Positions 1 to 9,099 of a stretch of DNA of 64,000 bases are shown here, piece by piece. This DNA comes from Sphingomonas spermidinifaciens (GTDB lineage: Bacteria > Pseudomonadota > Alphaproteobacteria > Sphingomonadales > Sphingomonadaceae), in NCBI RefSeq assembly GCF_002351485.1, contig NZ_NWMW01000002.1:992001-1056000 (forward strand), in the 5' to 3' direction. Below the pieces are notes generated by a model that had not been told where the DNA came from, ran no database searches, and worked only from the letters and a program-made list of their open reading frames with translations. Within the stretch, counting starts at the first letter, position 1. Each line of letters starts with the position of its first letter. Made by a program: the position numbers and the translations under genes.

Positions 1-881
1 CGTTGCTGGCGAGCGAGGCCAAGCAGCGTACGCGGCTGAAGCGCGACCTCCGGAAGATCGGCGAGCGTTATGGCCGCGAGACGGCGCTCGGCGCGCGCCG
101 CACGACGATCGAGGAAGCGGCGCCCGCGCGCGACATCCCCCTTGAGGCGATGATCGAGCGCGAGCCGGTGACGGTGATCGTCTCGCAGCGAGGCTGGATC
201 CGCGCGATGAAGGGGCATGTCGACCTCGCTTCGACCGAGGCGATGAAGTTCCGCGAGGGCGACGGCGCGCGCTTCGCCTTCCACGCTCAGACCACCGACA
301 AGCTGATCGTCGCGACCGAGAGCGGGCGCTTCTACACATTGGGCGCCGACAAGCTGCCCGGCGGCCGCGGCTTCGGCGAACCGCTGAGCCTGATGATCGA
401 CCTCGACGGCGGCGGCGCGATCGTGTCGGTCGCGCGGAGCGGCGGGGCGGACGCGAAGCTGCTGGTGGCGGCGAGCGACGGGCGGGGCTTCGTCGTACGC
501 GAGGGCGATGTGCTCGCCGAGACGCGCAAGGGGAAGCAGGTGGTCAGCCCGCGCGCTGGCGCAAAGCTGAAGGTCGTCCGCCGTGTCGGACCGGGCGACG
601 ACTACGTCGCCGCCTCGGGTGACAATCGCAAGCTCTGCGTCTTTCCCTTGAGCGAGGTCGCCGAGATGGCGCGCGGGCAAGGCGTTCAGCTTCAGCGTTT
701 CCGTGAAGGCGGGCTGGCCGATGCCCGCACCTTCCGCTTCGCCGACGGTCTCTCCTGGGCGATGGGTGGCGAGGCGGGGCGGACCCGGACCGAGGCGGAC
801 ATGTCGCCGTGGCGGGCCGCGCGCGGAGCGGCGGGACGGACGCCGCCGACGGGCTTCCCCCGGAACAACCGCTTCGATTGA
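1..881 (+). CDS. parC: DNA topoisomerase IV subunit A, C-terminal part (5' truncated by window)
   Basis: The reading frame is open from the left edge, so only the last ~292 residues of ParC are present. The protein is the DNA-wrapping and cleavage subunit of topoisomerase IV, which decatenates chromosomes with ParE. What is visible is the C-terminal beta-pinwheel: repeated blades with motifs such as SQRGWIRAMKGH, KFREGDG, GRFYTLGADKLPGGRGFGEP, SDGRGFVV and GDNRKLCVFPL, ending in GFPRNNRFD. The blade repeats and the preceding basic helix are typical of alphaproteobacterial ParC rather than GyrA, which carries the GQRGGKG type of GyrA box. The catalytic tyrosine region lies outside the window. 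A perfect hairpin follows the stop codon. Confidence 0.93.
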   Translation, partial: LLASEAKQRTRLKRDLRKIGERYGRETALGARRTTIEEAAPARDIPLEAMIEREPVTVIVSQRGWIRAMKGHVDLASTEAMKFREGDGARFAFHAQTTDKLIVATESGRFYTLGADKLPGGRGFGEPLSLMIDLDGGGAIVSVARSGGADAKLLVAASDGRGFVVREGDVLAETRKGKQVVSPRAGAKLKVVRRVGPGDDYVAASGDNRKLCVFPLSEVAEMARGQGVQLQRFREGGLADARTFRFADGLSWAMGGEAGRTRTEADMSPWRAARGAAGRTPPTGFPRNNRFD

Positions 882-885
882 GTCC

Positions 886-907
886 ATGCCCGCTTTTCGG
901 CGGGCAT
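886..907 (+). terminator. Hairpin after parC
   Basis: An 8-bp perfect inverted repeat (ATGCCCGC, then its complement) encloses a TTTTCG loop 5 nt after the parC stop. There is no strong U tract after it, so it may be a weak or Rho-assisted terminator, or an mRNA-end stabilising hairpin. Confidence 0.5.
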
Positions 908-952
908 CAGAGTTCAACTGGTCTTAACATATCGGCCCTAACGCAGGTCACG

Positions 953-2665
953 ATGTACCCGGTCGAAGCCCTGACCGTTTCCGATGCGCTCGGCCGCTGG
1001 CTGGGTGTCGTCGACCCGCATGCGCATGGTCCGCAGGCGAGTGCGCTGCTGCTTGAGATGCTGCCCATCCCCGCCGCGATCCTGACGCTAGGCCAGGGGG
1101 AACTTGCGTTCGAGGCGGTCAACAGCAGCTTTCGCGACGCGGGCCTCGGCGTCGTCGCGCATCAGTCGCCGCTCGTCCGCCTGCTCGGCGCGCGGATCAT
1201 CGCCTTTCTAGCCGGCCCCGCCCGCGGCGAGGAGTTCGAGTGGCAGTTCGGCGATTGCGTTGATTGCCGCTATTTCCAGGTGCGCCTCTCGCGCCCACCG
1301 GTCGATGGGTCGGACCATCGCTGCCTCGTCACGCTGCTCGACCATACCGGCCAGTTCCGCACCGAGCACAGCCTTCGCCGCGAGATGATGACCGACAGCC
1401 TCACCGGGCTGGCCAATCGCGCGGGCTTCACCGACCAGCTCGAGGCGGCGATCGCCGAGCGCTCACGCGGGACCTATGCCGTGCTGGCGGTCAATCTCGA
1501 CCGGTTCAGCCGGGTCAATGCCTGCATGGGCGGGCTGGCGGGTGACGAACTGCTGATCTCGGTCGCGCGGCGGCTCAAGGGCGCGCTGCGTTCTCGCGAC
1601 CTGATCGCGCGGACCGGCGGCGACGAGTTCGCGATCCTGATGACGATCGACGACGGGCCGAACGAGGTGCTGCAACTCGCACGTCGGATCGGCGACTCGC
1701 TCGCCTCGCCGTTTCGGTTGTCGGACTTCGAGATCCGCGTCGATTGCTCGATCGGCATCGCGCTGACCGACGACGAGAAGCACGACGCCGAGGAACTCGT
1801 CCGCCACGCCCAGTTTGCGGTGAAGCGGTCGAAGAAATCGGGTCGCACCGAAATCTACCAGACCCGCGCTTTCGATGCCGCGCGCCGTCAATTTGGGATC
1901 GAGACCGAACTGCGCCGCGCGATCGACGCCGGCGGGCTCGACCTCTATCTCCAGCCCATCTGTGATCTCGCGACCGGCCGGATCACGTCGTTCGAGGCGT
2001 TGGCACGCTGGACCGACGAGCGGGGGCAGAATATCCCGCCTTCGGACTTCATTCCGGTTGCCGAGGAGGCGGGGCTGATCGTGCCGCTCGGCCGCTGGGC
2101 GATCGACGAAGCGGCGCGGACGCTGGCACGCTGGGACGCGGCGCATGGCGGCAATTGCGGCGTCAATGTCGCGGTAAATCTGTCGGCCATCCAGTTGCAG
2201 CGCGATACCGTCGCCGGCGTGGTTGAGCAGGCGCTGGTCCGCCACGGTCTCGATGGTCGGCGACTGACGCTGGAGCTGACAGAGAGCGCGATCGTCGCCG
2301 ACCCCGATGGCGTGTCGCAGACGATACGCGCGCTGAAGGACCTGGGCACGACGCTGGCGATGGACGATTTCGGCACGGGTTATTCGAACCTGGCCTATCT
2401 CCAGAGGTTGCCGATCGACGTGCTCAAGATCGACCGCAGCTTCGTCTCGGGCATGCTCGCCGACCGCGACAAGGTGGCGATCGTGCGCGCGATCCTGGGC
2501 CTCGCCCAGGCGCTGGGTATGCAGACCACGGCCGAGGGAATCGAGACGCCCGAGCTTGCCCAGACGCTCGCCGCTCTCGGTTGCGGCTACGGCCAGGGCT
2601 ATCTCTACGCCCAGCCGCTGCCCGCCGATCAGGCGCTGCGGTTATTGTCCTCGCTCAACGCCTGA
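953..2665 (+). CDS. GGDEF-EAL bifunctional cyclic-di-GMP enzyme with N-terminal PAS-like domain
   Basis: This 570-residue protein is predicted to make and/or break cyclic di-GMP. Residues ~25-140 look like a PAS-type sensor. The GGDEF domain (~145-305) carries an intact GGDEF motif near residue 222 and an RSRD inhibitory site five residues before it. The EAL domain (~315-565) has the FEAL signature near 347, DDFGTGYSNL, and LKIDRSF, so both activities look intact. There is no signal peptide or obvious membrane span, so it is probably cytoplasmic. The ATG at 953 is preferred over upstream in-frame codons because the PAS region begins just after it and an AGG lies about 8 nt upstream. Its last 37 bp are antisense to the end of cca. 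Confidence 0.88.
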   Translation: MYPVEALTVSDALGRWLGVVDPHAHGPQASALLLEMLPIPAAILTLGQGELAFEAVNSSFRDAGLGVVAHQSPLVRLLGARIIAFLAGPARGEEFEWQFGDCVDCRYFQVRLSRPPVDGSDHRCLVTLLDHTGQFRTEHSLRREMMTDSLTGLANRAGFTDQLEAAIAERSRGTYAVLAVNLDRFSRVNACMGGLAGDELLISVARRLKGALRSRDLIARTGGDEFAILMTIDDGPNEVLQLARRIGDSLASPFRLSDFEIRVDCSIGIALTDDEKHDAEELVRHAQFAVKRSKKSGRTEIYQTRAFDAARRQFGIETELRRAIDAGGLDLYLQPICDLATGRITSFEALARWTDERGQNIPPSDFIPVAEEAGLIVPLGRWAIDEAARTLARWDAAHGGNCGVNVAVNLSAIQLQRDTVAGVVEQALVRHGLDGRRLTLELTESAIVADPDGVSQTIRALKDLGTTLAMDDFGTGYSNLAYLQRLPIDVLKIDRSFVSGMLADRDKVAIVRAILGLAQALGMQTTAEGIETPELAQTLAALGCGYGQGYLYAQPLPADQALRLLSSLNA

Positions 2666-3828
2666 TCGATCGCCTCGGCGGTCAGCGCCTCCAGCCGCAT
2701 TTCGCCGGGAAAGCCCTCGGCGACCCAGCGATCCTCGATCGCCTTGAGCGTCGCGGCGACGACCGGTCCCTTGCTCAGGCCTTGTGCGATCAGCGCACCG
2801 CCCGTCAGCGGAAAGCGCGGCGGCGTCCAGCCGGCAAGCGCATCGACCGGTCGCCCCGCCAGCAGCAGGCGATCGACCGCCTCGTCATGGCCGATGCGAT
2901 AGGCGAGGGCATGCGCGTCCTCCGCGACCGGAAGCACCGCGCTTTCGAGGCGCTTGCGCTGCACGTTCGAGAGCCGGAGCCGCGCGCCGATGTCGCGCGC
3001 GACTGCCGGATCGCTGGGGATCAGCGCGGCAAGGCGGCGGATCGCGTGTGGCGGCGTCTCCGTCTGGCCTTCCGCCTCGGCCAAGGCGGCGAGTCGATCG
3101 GCCCCCTCGACGGTAATCTCGGGCAGCACGGGCGCCAGGATTGCGCGCTCGATCATGAGCGCGACCACCTGCACCGCGCCGCGCGCCACCAGCAGCTTCA
3201 GCAACTCGTCGGCGATCCGTTCGCGCGAGAGCGCCATCAGGTCGCGCGCGCGCGCCGTGCACGCGGCAAGACCCTCGGCATCGGGCGTGTCGCCGAAGCG
3301 CGCGAGGAAGCGGAAGAAGCGCAGGATGCGCAGATGATCCTCGGCGATTCGCGCCAGCGGGTTGCCGATGAAGCGTACCCGGCCCGCGGCCAGGTCGTCG
3401 AGGCCGCCGAAATGGTCGTACAGCTCGCCGCTCACCGGATCGGCATAGAGCGCGTTGATCGTGAAGTCGCGGCGGGCTGCGTCCTCGCGCCAATCGTCGC
3501 TGAAGGCCACCGTCGCATGGCGGCCATCGGTGGCGACGTCGCGGCGCAGCGTCGTCACCTCGACCGGGCCGCCCGGCAGGACCGCGGTGACGGTGCCGTG
3601 CGCGATGCCGGTGGGAACGGCGCGGATATCCGCCGCCTTCAGCCGTCGAACCACTTCCTCGGGCCGATGCCGCGTCGCGACGTCCAGATCGGCGACGGGC
3701 AGCCCGAGCAGCGTGTCGCGCACGGCGCCGCCGACCACGCGCATGTCCGCTTCGCCGAGCGCCGCAACCAGCGCGTCGAAGCCCTCGCGCGCCGCCCAGG
3801 GCGTCTGGTCGGGACTCAATGCTGCCAT
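2629..3828 (-). CDS. cca: CCA tRNA nucleotidyltransferase
   Basis: This 399-residue class II nucleotidyltransferase adds or repairs the CCA end of tRNAs. The head domain has the VGGAVRDTLLG nucleotide-binding loop (residues ~30-40) and the DLDVAT metal-binding motif, followed by the RRDFTIN template motif and a neck region of basic helices. A second poly(A)-polymerase-like helical domain follows. It could in principle be a poly(A) polymerase, but alphaproteobacteria usually have this as cca. The start overlaps the end of the upstream Nudix gene by 13 bp, which suggests one operon with DUF1285 and the Nudix hydrolase. The 3' end runs 37 bp into the opposite-strand GGDEF-EAL gene. Confidence 0.9.
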   Translation of the reverse strand: MAALSPDQTPWAAREGFDALVAALGEADMRVVGGAVRDTLLGLPVADLDVATRHRPEEVVRRLKAADIRAVPTGIAHGTVTAVLPGGPVEVTTLRRDVATDGRHATVAFSDDWREDAARRDFTINALYADPVSGELYDHFGGLDDLAAGRVRFIGNPLARIAEDHLRILRFFRFLARFGDTPDAEGLAACTARARDLMALSRERIADELLKLLVARGAVQVVALMIERAILAPVLPEITVEGADRLAALAEAEGQTETPPHAIRRLAALIPSDPAVARDIGARLRLSNVQRKRLESAVLPVAEDAHALAYRIGHDEAVDRLLLAGRPVDALAGWTPPRFPLTGGALIAQGLSKGPVVAATLKAIEDRWVAEGFPGEMRLEALTAEAIDQALSEDNNRSA

Positions 3829-4412
3829 GAGGACAGCCGGCGCGAGAGGTTGACGAGCATCGCTGCGGTCGCACCCCAGATTCGGTGCCCCTCCCAGTTG
3901 ATTTCCATCACCCGCCGCGTCGTCCCCCGCCACGGCATGTCTCGCCACTCGCGGCTGGCCGGGTCGAGAAGAAAGGCGAGCGGCGGCTCGAAGATCGCCG
4001 CAACCTCCCCCGGCTGGGGGCGCAGTGGCAGATCGGCGGGAACGACCGCCAGTACGGGCATCACCTGAAATCCGGTGATCGTGCGATAGGAATCGGCCAG
4101 GCCGACAATCTCGGCCGCCTGGCGGGGCAGGGCGATTTCCTCCTCTGCCTCGCGCAGGGCCGCCGCCACCGCGTCGGCATCGCCGGTGTCGATCCGGCCG
4201 CCGGGAAAAGCGACCTGGCCGGCATGGCGTGAGAGGCTGTCGGTGCGTCGGGTGAGAAGGACGCCGGGCTCGGGCCGGTCGGTGATCGCGATCAGCACCG
4301 CGGCAGGCATCGGGTCGCCGGCGTGTTCGAGGATCGGGTCGCCGGGGATTGGCGGCTCGCCGTCGGCGGGCGCGCGGGCCAGCGCCGCCGCCAGCCGCTC
4401 GGCAAGCGTCAC
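3816..4412 (-). CDS. CoA-pyrophosphatase-type Nudix hydrolase
   Basis: A 198-residue Nudix protein of the NudL/YeaB (COG0494 CoAse) type, predicted to hydrolyse coenzyme A or acyl-CoA to phosphopantetheine and 3',5'-ADP. It shows the CoAse signature LLTRRT...R..GQVAFPGG directly before the Nudix box, in which REAEEEI provides the metal-binding glutamates. The extra residue within the box is characteristic of this subfamily. The start is GTG at 4412, overlapping the DUF1285 stop as GTGA, so translation is probably coupled. The 3' end overlaps the start of cca. Confidence 0.87.
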   Translation of the reverse strand: MTLAERLAAALARAPADGEPPIPGDPILEHAGDPMPAAVLIAITDRPEPGVLLTRRTDSLSRHAGQVAFPGGRIDTGDADAVAAALREAEEEIALPRQAAEIVGLADSYRTITGFQVMPVLAVVPADLPLRPQPGEVAAIFEPPLAFLLDPASREWRDMPWRGTTRRVMEINWEGHRIWGATAAMLVNLSRRLSSWQH

Positions 4413-4990
4413 GCCGCGACCGCGCCGTCGCCGGCACCGACCGCGAAGAACGCGCCATCGCTCCAGACGCCGGGCTCCTGGCCGCCGTTTGCCAGCGCGA
4501 GCTCGACCAGCTCATAGTAGACCGCGCGCGCGACCAGCGCCTCCAGCCCGCCGCGCACCAGCAGGTAGGGGCGCGGTCCATCAGGCCCCTCGGTGAAGCG
4601 GAGCGGATGGTTGGGTCCGGCGGTGACGAGGTCGCCGGTGTTGAGGCGAAAGGCGATGCGCATCGCCTCGCCCGACCCTTCCGCCTTCATCTCGACGGCG
4701 ACGAAGGGCGCGTCTTCCACCTCGATATCGAGCTTCTCGACGGGTGTGACGAGGACATAGTTGCCGTCGGGCTCTCGGCGCAGAATGGTCGAGAACAGAC
4801 GGACCATCTCCTGTCGCCCGATCGGGCTGCCCTGGTGGGTCCAGCTGCCGTCGCGGGCGATCCGCATCTCGCTGTCGCCGCAATGCTCCGGATTCCACTT
4901 GTCGACGGGCGGCAGCTTGTCGGCTTCGGCGAGGCGGGCGATGTCCGCCAGCGACAGGCTGGCAAGGTCTGGGGGGGGCGACATTGGCAT
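4409..4990 (-). CDS. DUF1285 family protein
   Basis: A 193-residue soluble protein matching the DUF1285 family of alphaproteobacteria. The core includes PPVDKWNPEHCGDSEM, RDGSWTHQGSPIGR, LVTPVEKLDIEVEDAPF and a C-terminal helix rich in acidic and small residues. The biochemical function is unknown; structures of the family show a PH-like or beta-sandwich fold. There are two candidate starts, ATG at 4990 and 4984. A longer frame reaching 5074 is less likely because it would run into the probable MarR operator. It is the first gene of the DUF1285-Nudix-cca operon, and its stop overlaps the next start by 4 bp. Confidence 0.85.
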   Translation of the reverse strand: MPMSPPPDLASLSLADIARLAEADKLPPVDKWNPEHCGDSEMRIARDGSWTHQGSPIGRQEMVRLFSTILRREPDGNYVLVTPVEKLDIEVEDAPFVAVEMKAEGSGEAMRIAFRLNTGDLVTAGPNHPLRFTEGPDGPRPYLLVRGGLEALVARAVYYELVELALANGGQEPGVWSDGAFFAVGAGDGAVAA

Positions 4991-5063
4991 GGTTCGCAGG
5001 GCAATGGGTTCGCCAGCCGCGATTGGCAAGACGGATCGCGCCGCCTCAATCGGTGTATGGTTC

Positions 5064-5079
5064 GACAAATACACTTGTC
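5064..5079. promoter_or_regulatory. Inverted repeat, possible MarR operator
   Basis: GACAA, six bases, then TTGTC: a dyad in the divergent gap between DUF1285 and the MarR-type gene. MarR proteins usually bind such dyads and repress their own promoter. The assignment to this regulator is inference from position. Confidence 0.45.
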
Positions 5080-5130
5080 TGGCGCTATGCAGGCTGACCG
5101 ACTCGCGCGAATCCGGGGGGAAGACGCCAA

Positions 5131-5607
5131 GTGACCGTGCTCAATCTCGACGCATTTCTGCCCTATCGACTGTCGCTCGCTTCGAACACCGTGTCGAGCG
5201 CCATCGCCACCGTCTATCAGTCGCTGTTCGGCCTGCGCGTCCCCGAGTGGCGACTTGTCTGCGTATTGGCCGAAGGAAAGGGCATGACGCAGCAGGCGCT
5301 CGGCGTGCGTACGCAGATGGACAAGGTGACGGTCAGCCGCGCCGCGATCGCCCTTGCCGAGCGGGGGCTGGTAGAGCGGGTGCCCAATCCGGGGGACCAG
5401 CGCTCGCGCGTGCTCAACCTGACCGATTCGGGACGCGAACTCTACGCCGTCGTCGCGCCCAAGGCGCTGGAGATGGAGCGGGCGCTGTTTGCGGGTTTTT
5501 CCGAGGCCGAGCGGACGCAGCTTCGCGACATGCTGATCCGCGTCGAGCAGGCGGTGTCGGCGATCGCCCCGGCGGCGATGGACCATCCGGGCGGGCCGAC
5601 GCCCTGA
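5131..5607 (+). CDS. MarR-family winged-helix transcriptional regulator
   Basis: This 158-residue protein has the MarR layout: an N-terminal dimerisation helix, a central winged helix with a recognition helix around MDKVTVSRAAIALAERGLVERVPN, the wing GDQRSRVLNLT (the conserved D-x-R wing), and C-terminal dimerisation helices. The start is GTG at 5131 with a GGGGGGAAG purine stretch upstream. It is followed 82 bp later by malate synthase G on the same strand, and faces the DUF1285 operon across a gap with a GACAA/TTGTC dyad. It may control itself, the divergent operon or glcB; the ligand cannot be told from sequence. Confidence 0.88.
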   Translation: MTVLNLDAFLPYRLSLASNTVSSAIATVYQSLFGLRVPEWRLVCVLAEGKGMTQQALGVRTQMDKVTVSRAAIALAERGLVERVPNPGDQRSRVLNLTDSGRELYAVVAPKALEMERALFAGFSEAERTQLRDMLIRVEQAVSAIAPAAMDHPGGPTP

Positions 5608-5689
5608 CGGCTTGATCGCGGGCGCGCGACGTGCACAATCGGCGAGCCTCCCCAGGCGTTGATGTTTGACAGCCGAGGAGCCGCCCTTC

Positions 5690-7792
5690 GTGACCCTGAT
5701 GACTTCGCGCGCCACCCTTTCCGTGGCCGATCCGCTCGCCCGCTTCATCGAGGACAAGGTGTTGCCCGGCTTGGGCATCGACCCGTCGGCGTTCTGGACC
5801 GGCGCGGCGGCGATCTTCGAACGGTTCGTGCCCGAGAACCGCGCGCTGCTCGACACGCGCGACGCGCTTCAGGACCGGCTCGACGCCTGGCACGCCGACC
5901 ATGCCGGCCAGCCGATCGACCCCGCCGCATATCAGGCGTTCCTGCGCGGGATCGGCTATCTGGTGCCTGAGCCCGGCGACTTCACGATCGGGACGGCGAA
6001 TGTCGATGCCGAGGTGGCGGTGCTCGCCGGGCCGCAGCTCGTCGTGCCGGTGCTCAATGCGCGTTTCCTCCTCAACGCCGCCAATGCGCGCTGGGGCAGC
6101 CTCTATGACGCACTCTACGGCACCGATGCGCTGCCGGGGCCGATCCCGACCGGCGGCTATGATCCGGCGCGGGGTGCCGGGGTCGTCGCGGCGGCGAAGG
6201 CGTTTCTCGACCAGGCAGTGCCGCTCGCCGGCAAGCGCTGGGCCGAGCACAGGGACGGCGTGCTGCCGCTCGCCGACCCGGCACAGTTCGTCGGCGCGCG
6301 GGGCGACAACCTCGTCTTCTCCCATCACGGTCTGCATATCGAGGTGGTGATCGATCGTAGGCATCCGGTCGGGCGCGACGATCCGGCGGGAATCGCCGAT
6401 GTGATCCTCGAATCGGCGCTGACAACGATCGTCGACCTCGAGGACTCGGTCGCGGCGGTCGATGCCGAGGACAAGGTGGCGGCCTATGCCAATTGGCTGG
6501 GGCTGATGCAGGGCGACCTTGAGGAGACGTTCGACAAGGGCGGGCGGACGGTCACGCGGACGCTGAACCCGGACCGCGAGGTGGTCGTCGGCGACCAGCC
6601 GCTCACGCTGCCGGGGCGCAGCCTCTTGTTCGTGCGCAATGTCGGCCATCTGATGACGACGCCCGCCGTCCATCTCGCCGACGGCACCGAGGCGCCGGAA
6701 GGTATCCTCGACGCGATCGTCACCAGCCTGATCGGCCTCTACGACCTGAAGGGCCTCGGCCGTTATCGAAACAGCCGCGCGGGCTCGATCTACATCGTCA
6801 AGCCGAAGATGCATGGGCCGGACGAAGCCGCCTTCACCAACCGGCTGTTCGATGCGGTCGAGGATCTGCTCGGCCTTGCCCGCCACACGATCAAGGTGGG
6901 GGTGATGGACGAGGAGCGGCGGACATCGGCCAATCTCGCCGCGTGCATCCATGCGGTGAAGGACCGCATCGTCTTCATCAACACCGGCTTCCTCGACCGC
7001 ACCGGCGACGAGATCCACTCGGCGATGGCGGGCGGCGCGGTCATCCCAAAGGGCGAGATGAAGGCGAGCGGCTGGATCCGCGCCTATGAGGATCGCAACG
7101 TCCTGATCGGCCTGCGCCACGGCCTGGGCGGGCGGGCACAGATCGGAAAGGGGATGTGGGCGGCGCCCGATCGAATGGCGGACATGCTGCGCGAGAAGGT
7201 CGCGCATCCCATGGCCGGCGCCTCCACCGCCTGGGTGCCGAGCCCGACCGCGGCGACGCTGCACGCAATGCATTATCACGAGGTCGATGTGGCGGGCCGG
7301 CAGGCGGCGCGGGCCGGGGAAGGGATACCGGGACTGGACGCGCTGCTCGACGTGCCGCTGGCGACTGGGCGCAACTGGTCGCGCGAGGAAGTGGCGCGCG
7401 AACTCGACAACAATGCGCAAGGCATCCTCGGCTATGTTGTGCGCTGGGTTGATCAGGGCGTGGGCTGTTCCAAGGTGCCGGACATCCACGACGTGGGGCT
7501 GATGGAGGACCGAGCGACGCTGCGCATCTCGTCGCAGATCCTCGCCAACTGGCTACGCCACGGGGTGACGAGCGCCGATGAGGTCGAGGCGGCGCTCCGG
7601 CGCATGGCGGCGAAGGTCGATGCGCAAAATGCGGACGATCCGGCCTATCGCCCGATGGCGGGGCGGGAGAACGAGAGCCTTGCCTTTCAGGCCGCGCGCG
7701 CGCTGGTGTTCGAGGGGGAACGGCAGCCCAACGGTTATACCGAGCCGCTGCTCCATCGCTTTCGCCGTCAGGTAAAGGCGGGGCGATATTAG
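5690..7792 (+). CDS. glcB: Malate synthase G
   Basis: This 700-residue enzyme condenses glyoxylate with acetyl-CoA to give malate, the second step of the glyoxylate shunt. It is the long monomeric isoform G (usually ~720 residues). Diagnostic regions are [15 protein letters not shown], the [18 protein letters not shown] catalytic segment, [22 protein letters not shown], and [19 protein letters not shown]. The GTG at 5690 was chosen because GAGGAG (5675-5680) sits 9 nt upstream; the in-frame ATG at 5699 is an alternative. No isocitrate lyase lies in the window. The 3' end meets the convergent cyclopropane synthase across a repeat hairpin. Confidence 0.95.
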   Translation: MTLMTSRATLSVADPLARFIEDKVLPGLGIDPSAFWTGAAAIFERFVPENRALLDTRDALQDRLDAWHADHAGQPIDPAAYQAFLRGIGYLVPEPGDFTIGTANVDAEVAVLAGPQLVVPVLNARFLLNAANARWGSLYDALYGTDALPGPIPTGGYDPARGAGVVAAAKAFLDQAVPLAGKRWAEHRDGVLPLADPAQFVGARGDNLVFSHHGLHIEVVIDRRHPVGRDDPAGIADVILESALTTIVDLEDSVAAVDAEDKVAAYANWLGLMQGDLEETFDKGGRTVTRTLNPDREVVVGDQPLTLPGRSLLFVRNVGHLMTTPAVHLADGTEAPEGILDAIVTSLIGLYDLKGLGRYRNSRAGSIYIVKPKMHGPDEAAFTNRLFDAVEDLLGLARHTIKVGVMDEERRTSANLAACIHAVKDRIVFINTGFLDRTGDEIHSAMAGGAVIPKGEMKASGWIRAYEDRNVLIGLRHGLGGRAQIGKGMWAAPDRMADMLREKVAHPMAGASTAWVPSPTAATLHAMHYHEVDVAGRQAARAGEGIPGLDALLDVPLATGRNWSREEVARELDNNAQGILGYVVRWVDQGVGCSKVPDIHDVGLMEDRATLRISSQILANWLRHGVTSADEVEAALRRMAAKVDAQNADDPAYRPMAGRENESLAFQAARALVFEGERQPNGYTEPLLHRFRRQVKAGRY

Positions 7793-7807
7793 CTGATCTT
7801 CTTGTCA

Positions 7808-7830
7808 CCCCGGATGGATCAAGTCCGGGG
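7808..7830. repeat. REP-like palindrome between glcB and the CFA synthase
   Basis: A 7-bp perfect stem (CCCCGGA/TCCGGGG) with a 9-nt loop holding GATCAAG. Its reverse strand reads CCCCGGACTTGATCC, a form I recall as abundant between sphingomonad genes. A diverged copy is at 24706-24726. The stop codon of the convergent CFA synthase gene lies within it, so it may double as a bidirectional terminator. Confidence 0.65.
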
Positions 7831-9063
7831 CGACGGGAGGGGCTTCACCAGCGTCACCTGCGCCACGGTGATCCCGCCGCCGCGAAAGCCGCCTTCGCAG
7901 TACATCAGATAGTAGCGCCAAAGGTTGCGGAACGCGGCGTCGAGATCGGCGGGCAGGCGCCCCTCCGCATCGGCGCGGTCGAACGCCGCGCGCCAGCGAT
8001 ACAGCGTCTCGGCATAATCGAGACCGAAGGCATGACGGTCGCGCCACTCGAGGCCCGCCCGCTCGGCGATCGCGCGAAAGCGGCGTTCGGAGATCAGCAT
8101 GCCGCCGGGGAACACATAGCTCTGGATGAAATCGACGTTGCGCGCATACGCCTCGAAGATCGAATCGTCGATCGCGATATACTGGATCGCCGCGCGCCCG
8201 CCCGGTTTCAGAAGCCGCGCGATCGCCGCGAGATAGTCGGGCCAGTAGCGGGTCCCCACCGCCTCGACCATTTCGATGCTGGCGATCGCATCATAGGTGC
8301 CGACCGCGTCGCGATAGTCGGTCAGCGACACCTCGACGCCGGGCAGGTCGAGCGCGCGGACATGCGCCGCCTGCTCGGTCGAGAGGGTAAGCGCGTGGAC
8401 GCGGCGGCCGCCCTCGCTCGCCACTCGCGCGAACGAGCCCCAGCCGCAGCCGATTTCAAGGATACGATCGCCGGGTGCCGTCGCGGTGCGGTCGAGGATC
8501 GCGGCCAGCTTGCGCCGCTGCGCGACTTCGAGCGGTTCGGACGGATCGTCGAAGATCGCGCTTGAATAGGTCAGCGTCTCGTCGAGCCATGCGGCGTAGA
8601 AGTCGTTGCCGAGGTCGTAGTGATAGGCGACGTTCGCCCGCGCGCCCTTGCGGTCGTTGCGCCGCGCGAGATGCGCGAAGCGGCGCAGGAGCCGCGACCA
8701 GGGCCTCGCGCGGGCGGTGTCGCCCAGACCCTGGCGGTTGGCGACGAACAGCTCGAACAGCGCGGTCGGATCGGGGCTCGCCCATTCGCCCGCGACCCAA
8801 GCCTCGTACCAGCCCGACGAGCCGCCGGTCGCAAGCCGATAGAGTGCGCGCCAGTGGCGCAGATCGACCACCGCCGCCGCGCCGGGCGCACGCCCGCCCA
8901 GCCGGCGAAAGCCGCCGCCCGGCAATGTGACGTCGAGCGAACCTGTCGCAAGGCCGCGATCGATCCGGTCGAGCAGCGGCACGAACAGCTGGTCGAGCCC
9001 CGCCGGCGCCGTCCGCTTGACCTCGCCCGTTCGGCGCCCTCTGTTCCGAAGCATCCCGCTCAT
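7819..9063 (-). CDS. cfa: Cyclopropane-fatty-acyl-phospholipid synthase family methyltransferase
   Basis: A 414-residue S-adenosylmethionine-dependent enzyme that methylenates double bonds of membrane phospholipid acyl chains. The N-terminal ~120 residues form the lipid-binding domain. The Rossmann domain starts with NVAYHYDLGNDFY, then ILEIGCGWGSFA (SAM loop I), SIEMVEAVG, and the YIFPGG-like QSYVFPGGMLIS. The start at 9063 has an AAGGGG six nt upstream. It lies 36 bp downstream of the photolyase gene on the same strand, a pairing often seen in sphingomonads together with DUF1365 and FAD-oxidoreductase genes, which are absent here. Confidence 0.9.
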   Translation of the reverse strand: MSGMLRNRGRRTGEVKRTAPAGLDQLFVPLLDRIDRGLATGSLDVTLPGGGFRRLGGRAPGAAAVVDLRHWRALYRLATGGSSGWYEAWVAGEWASPDPTALFELFVANRQGLGDTARARPWSRLLRRFAHLARRNDRKGARANVAYHYDLGNDFYAAWLDETLTYSSAIFDDPSEPLEVAQRRKLAAILDRTATAPGDRILEIGCGWGSFARVASEGGRRVHALTLSTEQAAHVRALDLPGVEVSLTDYRDAVGTYDAIASIEMVEAVGTRYWPDYLAAIARLLKPGGRAAIQYIAIDDSIFEAYARNVDFIQSYVFPGGMLISERRFRAIAERAGLEWRDRHAFGLDYAETLYRWRAAFDRADAEGRLPADLDAAFRNLWRYYLMYCEGGFRGGGITVAQVTLVKPLPSPRT

Positions 9064-9099
9064 CCGCCGCCCCTTGGGCAGACCAGCGGATTTACGCAA

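Noticed and set aside
5414..7489. A 691-codon minus-strand frame antisense to malate synthase
   Set aside because: Shadow frame of a highly conserved gene.
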